From Candidatus Aciduliprofundum sp. (GTDB taxonomy: Archaea; Thermoplasmatota; Thermoplasmata; Thermoplasmatales; Aciduliprofundaceae), in contig WAKY01000157.1 of NCBI GenBank assembly GCA_015523135.1, positions 1-14,631 on the forward strand: 14,631 nt of DNA. Reading direction: 5' to 3'. Under the pieces are notes generated by a model that saw only the letters and a list, made by a program, of their open reading frames with translations, did not search any database and was not told the DNA's origin. This document shows, piece after piece, positions 1-6,843 of the stretch. The first letter of the stretch is position 1. Every line of letters starts with the position of its first letter. A program made the translations under genes and the position numbers.

Positions 1-860
1 ATTTGAAAATAACTCTGTTATATGTTACTGATAAACCTTTGTACGAGAGGTATGTTTACTTCTTGAAAGATATGTTTACCTTTAATTTTGGTAAATCAAT
101 AAAAACAGGACAGAATGTAAGTGATATTCTTGCTCAGAGAGTTCCTAGAACATTGTTGTGGTTTGGTTTAGGTGTGCTAATTACATATGCTGTGGGTGTT
201 CCCTTGGGTACATATATTGCATGGAGAAGAGGTGGTGCTGCAGAAGGAGCAGTGGTAGGTTTTAGCTTATTCTTCTATAATATGCCATCCTTCTGGCTTG
301 GATTAATATTCCTTTGGATTTTCTCCTACACGCTCGGTTGGACACCCATTGGTAAATTTGCTAGTCAGGGAGATACAGGTCCAGGCTCTACATGCGCAGT
401 ACTTGGAGTATGCCCAGGGAATCCGTTTTATCCGATAGTGGATTATGGTTGGCACTTAATACTCCCTCTTACAGTTATAGTTCTTCTTGGTGTGGCTGGA
501 GTTATACTGCTTCAGAGAACCTCTATGTTGGATACAATGGGTGAGGACTATATCCTCACAGCAAAGGCGAAGGGTTTGCCTGAGAAGGTAGTAAGAAACA
601 AGCATGCTAGGAGAAACGCAGAGTTACCAATAGTAACCTCCTTTGTATTATCATTGGCATATGCGATTGGTGGGGCTGTTATCTTGGAACAGATATTCTC
701 TTACTATGGTGTGGGTTATACATACTTAACTGCATTAACTCAACAAGATTTCTTCTTGGCAGGAGCCACTCTTTACATAATAGCGCTCTTGGTTATAGCT
801 GGAAATATAATTGCAGATATCTTGTATGGAATCTTGGATCCAAGGGTGAGGCTTCAATAA
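1..860 (+). CDS. dppB: DppB-type peptide ABC transporter permease (5' end missing)
   Basis: This is the inner-membrane permease subunit of a peptide/nickel-type (Dpp/Opp) ABC importer. The frame is open to the left edge and the visible 285 residues begin after the usual first membrane span, so the N-terminus, probably 50-100 residues, lies outside the window. The TTG at position 3 is not a credible start. Several hydrophobic spans are visible (about residues 51-72, 84-109, 150-170, 210-230 and 252-275 of the visible part). The cytoplasmic EAA loop that docks on the ATPases is at about 180-205 (EDYILTAKAKGLPEKVV). The C-terminus ILDPRVRLQ is typical of the family. A loop at about 111-148 carries two cysteines (131 and 137) that could form a disulfide outside the cell. 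The dppC-like gene follows after 12 nt. The subunit class is clear; the substrate (peptide or other) is not. Confidence 0.92.
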   Translation, partial: LKITLLYVTDKPLYERYVYFLKDMFTFNFGKSIKTGQNVSDILAQRVPRTLLWFGLGVLITYAVGVPLGTYIAWRRGGAAEGAVVGFSLFFYNMPSFWLGLIFLWIFSYTLGWTPIGKFASQGDTGPGSTCAVLGVCPGNPFYPIVDYGWHLILPLTVIVLLGVAGVILLQRTSMLDTMGEDYILTAKAKGLPEKVVRNKHARRNAELPIVTSFVLSLAYAIGGAVILEQIFSYYGVGYTYLTALTQQDFFLAGATLYIIALLVIAGNIIADILYGILDPRVRLQ

Positions 861-867
861 GGAGGTG
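861..867 (+). promoter_or_regulatory. Shine-Dalgarno site of the dppC-like gene
   Basis: GGAGGTG lies directly after the dppB stop codon (858-860) and 5 nt before the ATG at 873. It fixes the start of the downstream gene. Confidence 0.8.
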
Positions 868-872
868 TAAAA

Positions 873-3332
873 ATGGCAGAGGTATCAAAATGGGATGAAA
901 TTCGAAGGCATATGAAAAGAAGTTTTAAACAAGGCTGGAAGCTCTACAGTCAGAGTAAGTATGGAATAGTGGGATTAGCATTAATATTGGTATTTGCTAT
1001 AATGGCAATATTTGCTCCTTTGCTGACTCCATACACTCCTCAATTTGAGGCGCCTACGGAGGATGCTTTGAGAACTTATCTATATGCATTTAATGTAACG
1101 GACGAGATAGAAAGTATGGTTATAGGATATACTCAGTTAAACACTGGTTCCTCCGATGCAGGGGACTGGATAATACTTAATCATGGAAGTACTATAAGTG
1201 GGATATTTGTGCAGAATCCAAAGAGGGTTGGAAAGCCAAGTGAAGTTCCTTGGGCAACGAAGCCTTTAAAATTCACCTTAAAATTGAGTGATATTGAGGG
1301 TTTGTCTGCTGATGAAACTGTAAAAGATATGGTATTTTTGTCTCCTTCCACGTCTGATTTGCAGTACCATTATAGTGGTCCTGGGCAAGATCCCGATTGG
1401 GATGGAGAATTGGTATTCATAACACAGAAGCATATGGTAATTTACGATATACACAATCTAATGCCCAATTCAAATTATAATAGGGTAGTGGTTGTTAATT
1501 TAAATTACAACCCATCTTGGGTTGTTGTAGATACAACATCCTCTGCAGATACAACAGTGCCTGTTCTTTACTCTCAAGTGCCTCCACCAGTGGTACCCTC
1601 TAGATTTATTGCTGTTGGTGATGCACACCATGTTGATCTTTATTGGTATTATTACACATATTCCAACGATTCTTATATGCCTCCTGCTCAGAATTGTTTG
1701 GAGCACATCTTCAACGCGACCTATACTGAAAATATAATATTCAAACCGTTCCTATTCTACAATGATGCTCTTTATAGTTATGATTTCACGAAGGATCAGA
1801 ATGTTTTCATAGTGCCTCTCCAAACTGAGACCATAGTTTACAGAGGATTTGATATACATTCTTACCCTATGCCTATACTCACTCCTGGATCACTGCCTAT
1901 TATTCCAATGCCTAAAATAGTTAAAACAACTTTTGATTTCCAGTTAACCGCATCTCCATCTTACTACGCTGGAAGTCCGGATTATGGTAATAATCCTATA
2001 TTTTTACCCACAGTAGATAACGGTGTTCCTGTAGTGTATGTAATGAAACCAAATGGGGATGCTGAAGGACATGCTGTGCTTCTAAATGATTGGACTATGA
2101 ACCTTCAAAAAGGTATAGTTACTGCTCCTCCATCTGTTAGTTATGCTGGTGGAAACTTTACAGTTTATATAACAACTTATGTGAATGATACTCACACTGG
2201 CTATCTCTACAGGTTTAAGAAGGGTATATCAGATAAAACATTCTACATGTATCCCTTCAAAAATACTCCAAATGGTGTGGTCAAACTTGATGCAGAGATA
2301 ACACATATTGACTATGTGAGAGAGAACTCAGAAATATTCCTTCTAACTAAGAATATGGATTTGTATATGCTAGATTTAACTCAGTACGAGCAGGCAGGCT
2401 ATGTGAGTGTAGGTAAGTTTACATATTACAATAATCAAACGGGGGAAATATCTGTGTTCCCTTATCCGCCGGGAAGCAAGTTATCCTATTATACTTATCT
2501 TGGCACTCTAAGTGGTTCTAAGTATTCTTCTTCTGCAGCTGCCTTTGATATCTACGGAGTTTATTACTCTAAGGATACAAAAACGGTGGGTTTGGTAATA
2601 CTAAAAGGTGAGAGTCTTTTGCCGTTGCCTCCTGGAAAGTATTTCAGTGGTAACTGGTATATACTTGGTACTGATGATAAAGGACACGATATATGGACTT
2701 GGCTTGTCTATGGTTCTAGAGTTGCTTTTATAGTTGGTACTTTAGCTGCATTCTTCTCAGTTATGATTGGTACGCTATACGGTGTCTACTCAGGCTTCAG
2801 AGGTGGAATGGTGGATACAATTTTGATGAGATTCGTGGATATTATGCTTACTTTGCCTGTATTACCAATATTACTCATTCTTACATCAATACTTGGTCCC
2901 AGTATATGGAACATAATCTTGGTCATATCCGTGTTGGGATGGGCTGGAATAGCCAGGGTTATAAGAGCACAGACCTTGTCCCTTAGAGCAAGGCCATTTA
3001 TTGATGCTGCTAAAGTTGCAGGAGCTAGCAAGTCTAGAATAATGCTATCTCATATATTCCCCAACGTGTTGCCATACTCCTTCTTGTATATGACTCTAGG
3101 AGTTGCAGGAGCAATTTTATCCGAGGCAGCTCTAAGCTTCTTAGGTCTGGGCGATCCTAAGGCAATATCTTGGGGCCAGATGCTCTACAGTATACAGACT
3201 GCGGGAGCAGTTATGTATGCATGGTGGTGGCTATTGCCTCCTGGCTTTGCAATCACATTAATATCTTTGGGATTCTATCTAGTTGGCAGAGCATTCGATG
3301 AAATACTTAACCCACGCTTGAGGAAGAGGTGA
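873..3332 (+). CDS. dppC: DppC-type permease with a giant extracytoplasmic insertion
   Basis: This is the second permease subunit of the Dpp/Opp-type importer, 819 residues where the family is usually about 280-320. Residues 1-58 are a normal DppC start, with a basic cytoplasmic segment, a membrane span at about 31-50 and then TPYTP. The conserved family block resumes at 597 (ILGTDDKGHD, with His where Arg is usual). It continues through LVYGSRVAF, further spans, an EAA loop at about 709-732 (FIDAAKVAGASKSRIMLSHI) and the C-terminal ILNPRLRKR. Between them, about 59-592 is an insertion rich in Tyr, Pro, Asn and beta-like stretches with six N-glycosylation sequons (N74, N265, N281, N428, N438, N521). 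It should sit in the first extracytoplasmic loop. Recurring patterns such as SEIFLLTKNMDLYMLDL suggest propeller-like blades, which is inference only. The frame is unbroken and codon use does not change abruptly, so this is not an assembly artefact. Confidence 0.93.
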   Translation: MAEVSKWDEIRRHMKRSFKQGWKLYSQSKYGIVGLALILVFAIMAIFAPLLTPYTPQFEAPTEDALRTYLYAFNVTDEIESMVIGYTQLNTGSSDAGDWIILNHGSTISGIFVQNPKRVGKPSEVPWATKPLKFTLKLSDIEGLSADETVKDMVFLSPSTSDLQYHYSGPGQDPDWDGELVFITQKHMVIYDIHNLMPNSNYNRVVVVNLNYNPSWVVVDTTSSADTTVPVLYSQVPPPVVPSRFIAVGDAHHVDLYWYYYTYSNDSYMPPAQNCLEHIFNATYTENIIFKPFLFYNDALYSYDFTKDQNVFIVPLQTETIVYRGFDIHSYPMPILTPGSLPIIPMPKIVKTTFDFQLTASPSYYAGSPDYGNNPIFLPTVDNGVPVVYVMKPNGDAEGHAVLLNDWTMNLQKGIVTAPPSVSYAGGNFTVYITTYVNDTHTGYLYRFKKGISDKTFYMYPFKNTPNGVVKLDAEITHIDYVRENSEIFLLTKNMDLYMLDLTQYEQAGYVSVGKFTYYNNQTGEISVFPYPPGSKLSYYTYLGTLSGSKYSSSAAAFDIYGVYYSKDTKTVGLVILKGESLLPLPPGKYFSGNWYILGTDDKGHDIWTWLVYGSRVAFIVGTLAAFFSVMIGTLYGVYSGFRGGMVDTILMRFVDIMLTLPVLPILLILTSILGPSIWNIILVISVLGWAGIARVIRAQTLSLRARPFIDAAKVAGASKSRIMLSHIFPNVLPYSFLYMTLGVAGAILSEAALSFLGLGDPKAISWGQMLYSIQTAGAVMYAWWWLLPPGFAITLISLGFYLVGRAFDEILNPRLRKR
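3326..3332 (+). promoter_or_regulatory. Shine-Dalgarno site containing the dppC stop codon
   Basis: GAGGTGA holds the TGA stop of the dppC-like gene (3330-3332) and sits 5 nt before the ATG at 3338. It favours that ATG over the in-frame GTG at 3329, which lies inside the site itself. The arrangement suggests coupled translation. Confidence 0.8.
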
Positions 3333-3337
3333 TCAAG

Positions 3338-4390
3338 ATGGCAAAAAATTTGTTGGATGTTAGGAACCTTTCGATACACTACAAAATTCAAGGTGGATGG
3401 GTATATGCGGTTGATGATGTTAGCTTCACCTTGGAAAAAGGAGAAACCATGGGTCTTGTGGGAGAATCAGGTTGCGGTAAGACAACTACTGGTTATGGCA
3501 TTACCCAGCTTCTTGCTAGTAATGCGTATCTCAAAGAAGGAAGTAAAGTCATCTTTGATGGCAAAGATTTTGTGCAGATGAGTACTGTTCCAAGTAAGGA
3601 GTATAAAGGCTACAGAAAGATAGTTGAGTATCATCCTGAAATGAGGGAGTACAGATGGAAGAGAATTTCTATGATTTTCCAAGGGGCCATGAACGCCTTT
3701 AATCCTGTATTTAAAGTTGGAGATCAGATAATTGAGGCCATAAAAGCTCACGAGGATGTTACTGATGAGGAGGCAAGAAAAAGAGTTGAGGAATTGTATA
3801 AGTTAGTAGGCATACCTGTGGATAGAATTGATAACTATCCTCATGAGTACAGCGGTGGTATGAAACAGAGAGCTATGATTGCCATGGCTCTTGCTCTAAA
3901 TCCGGATCTCATTATTGCAGATGAACCTACTACAGCTTTGGATGTGGTTACACAAGACAGGATCTTAGGGGAAATGGCCAAATTACAAAAGAGGGAAAAG
4001 GTTGCAATGATTCTTATCACTCATGATGTCAGTGTTGTAGCTGAGATGGCACATAAAATAGCTGTGATGTACGCAGGTCATCTTGTGGAAACAGGTACAA
4101 CAAGGCAGGTATTTAAGGAGACAGCTCATCCATATATGGAAGCTCTCTTAGCAGCTTTCCCTAATATAAAGAAAGAAAAGAAGGAGAGGCTCAAAGCAAT
4201 ACCTGGATCTCCTCCTGATTTGGCCAATCCTCCCAAAGGCTGTAGATTTGCACCCCGCTGCCCTTATGCTAAAGATATATGCTTGGAAGAGGAACCACCT
4301 GTGGTTGAAGTTGCTCCTGGGCATTATTCAAAATGTCATTTTGCAGAGGAATTGTATGGTGAGCTAGGTGGTGGTGAGAGCAATGAGTGA
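3338..4390 (+). CDS. dppD: DppD-type peptide ABC transporter ATPase
   Basis: This is a cytoplasmic ATPase that powers the importer, 350 residues, the normal length. Walker A is GESGCGKTT (42-50), the Q-loop is at Gln115, the signature is YSGGMKQ (171-177), Walker B is LIIADE (191-196) and the switch His is 229. The segment between Walker A and the Q-loop is slightly long. The C-terminal oligopeptide-transporter domain carries cysteines 302, 308, 315 and 333 in the CRFAPRCPYAKDIC pattern. In some family members this pattern binds a [4Fe-4S] cluster, so a cluster is plausible here. The start is ATG 3338, placed by the GAGGTGA site. The gene follows dppC by 5 nt and overlaps the next ATPase gene by 8 nt. 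DppD/DppF (OppD/OppF) pairs form the ATPase heterodimer; the D versus F assignment rests on gene order. Confidence 0.94.
   Translation: MAKNLLDVRNLSIHYKIQGGWVYAVDDVSFTLEKGETMGLVGESGCGKTTTGYGITQLLASNAYLKEGSKVIFDGKDFVQMSTVPSKEYKGYRKIVEYHPEMREYRWKRISMIFQGAMNAFNPVFKVGDQIIEAIKAHEDVTDEEARKRVEELYKLVGIPVDRIDNYPHEYSGGMKQRAMIAMALALNPDLIIADEPTTALDVVTQDRILGEMAKLQKREKVAMILITHDVSVVAEMAHKIAVMYAGHLVETGTTRQVFKETAHPYMEALLAAFPNIKKEKKERLKAIPGSPPDLANPPKGCRFAPRCPYAKDICLEEEPPVVEVAPGHYSKCHFAEELYGELGGGESNE
3450..3492 (+). repeat. 43-nt perfect direct repeat, copy 1 (Walker A of dppD)
   Basis: The 43 bases are identical to 4534-4576, with mismatches immediately on both sides. They encode GLVGESGCGKTTTG plus flanking bases in the same reading frame in both ATPase genes. 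Confidence 0.95.
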
Positions 4391-5456
4391 AGAGAATAAT
4401 GATGTGGTCATTCGTGTAAGAAATCTCAAAAAATACTTTGAATTGCATGCAGGAATGTTCAAGTTCTGGGGTGAGCCCATATACGTTAAGGCAGTAGATG
4501 GCATAGATTTTGATATACACAAAGGAGAGATACTGGGTCTTGTGGGAGAATCAGGTTGCGGTAAGACAACTACTGGAAGATTACTTACAAGGCTTGAAGA
4601 TCCTACCGAGGGAAACATACTATTTGAAGGTGAAGATATTGCAAAGTTGAAAGGTAAAGAATTAAAGAGTTATAGAAGGAATGTTCAGATGATATTTCAG
4701 GATCCTTATGAATCTTTAAATCCTAGATTCACGGTGCAAAAGACAGTAATGGAGCCACTTATTATCCATGGAATTGGTGAGAGCTATGATGAGCGTGTGG
4801 AGATGGTTATCAAAGCACTTGAGGATGCAGAATTGAGACCTGCTGAAGAGTACCTGGATAGATTTCCTCATGAGCTAAGCGGTGGTCAGAGGCAGAGAGT
4901 TGCAATTGCTAGAGCTCTTGTGCTAAGACCTAAATTTATAGTGGCAGATGAACCTGTTTCAATGCTCGATGTTTCTATCCGTGCTGGAGTTATGAATCTA
5001 ATGTTAGATTTGAGAGATAAATATAATATACCATTCCTCTTCATTACTCACGATATAGCGGTGTCTAGATACATGTCCGATAAAATGGCAGTGATGTACC
5101 TTGGTAAAATTGTGGAAATGGCAGATTCTGATGAAATTGTGTTTAATCCTATGCATCCATATACTAAGGCTTTGATTTCTGCTGTACCAGTTCCAGACCC
5201 TGATCATAAGCATGGTAGGGTACAGATTAAGGGAGAAATACCAAGCCCGATTAATCTCCCACCTGGATGCAGATTCTGGCCTCGCTGCCCATATGCAAAG
5301 AAGGGTATTTGTGATGTAAAAGAGCCACCGCTTGTGGAAGTTGAACCAGGACATTATGTAGCTTGCCACTTTGCAGAGCAATTGGCTGCTGGAGAACTTG
5401 AAACTGGGGAAGAAGCAAAAGAAGTTATTGAAGAATCAGAAAAAATAGAATCTTAA
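4383..5456 (+). CDS. dppF: DppF-type peptide ABC transporter ATPase
   Basis: This is the second ATPase of the importer, 357 residues. Walker A is GESGCGKTT (55-63), the Q-loop is Gln106, the signature is LSGGQ (165-169), Walker B is FIVADE (185-190) and the switch His is 223. The C-terminal domain again has four cysteines (296, 302, 310, 328), like its partner. After that comes an acidic tail of about 25 residues (EEAKEVIEESEKIES). I chose ATG 4383, which overlaps the dppD end by 8 nt and has a GGTGGTGAG stretch a few bases upstream. In-frame GTG codons from 4368 are less likely because they fall inside that purine-rich stretch. This is the last gene of the transporter operon; T-rich sequence follows at once. 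Confidence 0.93.
   Translation: MSEENNDVVIRVRNLKKYFELHAGMFKFWGEPIYVKAVDGIDFDIHKGEILGLVGESGCGKTTTGRLLTRLEDPTEGNILFEGEDIAKLKGKELKSYRRNVQMIFQDPYESLNPRFTVQKTVMEPLIIHGIGESYDERVEMVIKALEDAELRPAEEYLDRFPHELSGGQRQRVAIARALVLRPKFIVADEPVSMLDVSIRAGVMNLMLDLRDKYNIPFLFITHDIAVSRYMSDKMAVMYLGKIVEMADSDEIVFNPMHPYTKALISAVPVPDPDHKHGRVQIKGEIPSPINLPPGCRFWPRCPYAKKGICDVKEPPLVEVEPGHYVACHFAEQLAAGELETGEEAKEVIEESEKIES
4534..4576 (+). repeat. 43-nt perfect direct repeat, copy 2 (Walker A of dppF)
   Basis: This copy is identical to 3450-3492 in the neighbouring paralogous gene and in the same frame. Codon choice is identical over 14 codons, whereas the genes differ freely on both sides. Confidence 0.95.
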
Positions 5457-5470
5457 TTTTTTCTCTTTTT
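5434..5470. terminator. Bidirectional T-tract terminator between convergent genes
   Basis: On the + strand, T6 (5457-5462) and T5 (5466-5470) follow the dppF stop, as expected of an archaeal U-rich terminator. On the - strand, the A6 at 5440-5445 gives a T6 just downstream of the asnS stop. Only 12 nt separate the two convergent reading frames. No convincing stem is needed or seen. Confidence 0.6.
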
Positions 5471-6761
5471 ATGGTTTTGTTCTTCTGATTGTTCTTGGAT
5501 ATGGTATAGCGTATTTTATATGAGAGAGTCCTGCAAGCCACCAGACAAGGCGATCTACTCCTAGTCCAAATCCTGCATGGGGAATGCTTCCATACTTGCG
5601 TAAATCTACGTACCAGTAATAATCCTCAGGGTTAAGTCCCTCCTCTTCCATCCTTTTTAAAAGTACTTCTAGTTTGTATATTCTCTCTCCCCCACCAATG
5701 ATTTCTCCATATCCCTCAGGAGCGAGAAGGTCGTGACATAGAACAGTATTGGGATTATCAGGATCGGGTCTATGGTAAAATGGCTTAATTTCTATTGGAT
5801 AATGGGTTACAAATACTGGCTTATCAAACTTTTCCATTATGGCAGTTTCCTCGTCTGCACCTAAGTCATCGCCGTATTCTATATCTATCCCATTATTTTG
5901 TGCAAATTCTATGAGCTCTTGGTACTTCATTCTTATAAATGGCTTTTCCAAATTTTTTAATATTTCTAAATTTCTATTTAAAAACTTAAGTTCCCTTTCT
6001 CTCTCTTCAAGAACTTTTTGGACTATATGTATTATAAGTTCTTCTTCATCTCTCATCATATCCTCATTGTGATACCAGGCAACTTCTCCCTCGGCATGCC
6101 AATATTCTGTTAGATGCCTTCTAGTTCTACTCTTCTCGGCCCTAAAACTTGGTGCAATTGTGTAAACTTTTTCCAAGGAGAATATAAAAGTTTCAAGGTA
6201 GAATTGGGCACTTTGAGACAAATAAGCCTTTTTTCCAAAGTAGGGTACTTCAAATAGGGTAGAGCCTCCTTCAACAGCCCCTGTAACGAATATCGGTCCT
6301 TGTACCTCATAATATCCGTTCTCTCTGAAAAATTCGTGTATGGCTCCAAATACTGTGTGGCGAATTTTAAGTATAGCATTCATTTCCCTACTTCTTAGCC
6401 ATAGATGTCTATTGTCTAGCAAGAAATCGTCACTTTTATCCTTTGTTATGGGAAATAGGTATGATGGACCTACAATGTTTACATCATTAACATCAACTTC
6501 ATATCCAGTTGGTGCCCTTTCCTCTTTCCTCACAACACCTTTGAGCTCTAATGATGATTCTACGCCAATTTTATCCACTTCTTTGAATTTCTCGTTTCCT
6601 ATTTTTCTCTTCTCTATAACGCATTGGATTATATCAGAAGAGTCTCTCAGGACTACAAATATTATTTTACCCATTCTTCTTTTTCTGTATATCCATCCTC
6701 GGAGAGCTACTTCCTTTCCTATGAAATCATCTGAGAGTACATCGGATATGTGCTGAAACAT
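5469..6761 (-). CDS. asnS: Asparaginyl-tRNA synthetase
   Basis: This is a class IIb aminoacyl-tRNA synthetase that charges tRNA(Asn) with asparagine in the cytoplasm. It has 430 residues, the usual archaeal length. The N-terminal OB-fold anticodon-binding domain covers about 1-100 (GWIYRKRRMGKIIFVVLRD). The catalytic core follows, with motif 1 around 128-155, motif 2 at 206-224 (FRAEKSRTRRHLTEYWHAE) and motif 3 at 397-409 (GFGLGVDRLVWWL). AsnRS is preferred over the close relative AspRS because of LSQSAQFYLE (181-190; AspRS has QSPQLYKQ), VTGAVEGGSTLF, the DLLAPEGYGEIIGGGER block and the ending YPRTIRR. Start ATG 6761 lies 24-25 nt from the centre of a TATA box, so the mRNA is probably leaderless. 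It is transcribed divergently from the synthetase-like gene at 6844. Confidence 0.93.
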   Translation of the reverse strand: MFQHISDVLSDDFIGKEVALRGWIYRKRRMGKIIFVVLRDSSDIIQCVIEKRKIGNEKFKEVDKIGVESSLELKGVVRKEERAPTGYEVDVNDVNIVGPSYLFPITKDKSDDFLLDNRHLWLRSREMNAILKIRHTVFGAIHEFFRENGYYEVQGPIFVTGAVEGGSTLFEVPYFGKKAYLSQSAQFYLETFIFSLEKVYTIAPSFRAEKSRTRRHLTEYWHAEGEVAWYHNEDMMRDEEELIIHIVQKVLEERERELKFLNRNLEILKNLEKPFIRMKYQELIEFAQNNGIDIEYGDDLGADEETAIMEKFDKPVFVTHYPIEIKPFYHRPDPDNPNTVLCHDLLAPEGYGEIIGGGERIYKLEVLLKRMEEEGLNPEDYYWYVDLRKYGSIPHAGFGLGVDRLVWWLAGLSHIKYAIPYPRTIRRTKP

Positions 6762-6781
6762 AGGGTAGCATGGGAGTTATT

Positions 6782-6789
6782 TATTTATA
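6782..6789 (-). promoter_or_regulatory. TATA box for asnS, leaderless
   Basis: The - strand reads TATAAATA. Its centre is about 24-25 nt from the asnS ATG at 6761, so transcription should begin at or next to the start codon. No Shine-Dalgarno site is present. Confidence 0.65.
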
Positions 6790-6813
6790 CCTTATCTCTC
6801 GGACTGGCAATAA

Positions 6814-6820
6814 TTATATA
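6814..6820 (+). promoter_or_regulatory. TATA box for the synthetase-like gene, leaderless
   Basis: TTATATA is centred 27 nt before the GTG at 6844. The spacing supports a leaderless mRNA that begins at this GTG. The next in-frame Met is only at residue 35, and no ribosome-binding site is visible. Confidence 0.6.
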
Positions 6821-6843
6821 TTGGTGAAATAGAATATACTTTT

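Noticed and set aside
873..3332. A gene fusion or assembly error joining an unrelated gene into dppC
   Set aside because: The permease resumes in the same frame at the expected family position, with no internal start signal, stop or composition break, so an inserted domain explains it better.
3329..3337. GTG start at 3329 for the DppD ATPase
   Set aside because: This GTG is part of the GAGGTGA ribosome-binding site for ATG 3338.
4368..4382. GTG start at 4368 for the DppF ATPase
   Set aside because: The GTG repeats lie in the purine-rich stretch that probably serves as the ribosome-binding site for ATG 4383; I keep this as a possible but weaker alternative.
3450..4576. The 43-nt repeats as ends of a mobile element or attachment sites
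   Set aside because: Both copies are in frame in the Walker A coding region of paralogous genes and no recombinase or terminal inverted repeat is present.
5004..5381. Long open frame on the - strand inside dppF
   Set aside because: It is antisense to a clearly conserved ATPase domain, has no promoter or ribosome site and an unlikely amino-acid composition.
6340..6756. Open frame on the + strand inside asnS, 138 codons
   Set aside because: It is antisense to the conserved OB-fold and catalytic core and is Ser/Phe/Leu-rich as expected of a reverse-strand shadow.
5469..6761. Aspartyl-tRNA synthetase
   Set aside because: LSQSAQFYLE and the DLLAPEGYGEIIGGGER block are AsnRS-type, and the large bacterial AspRS insertion is absent.
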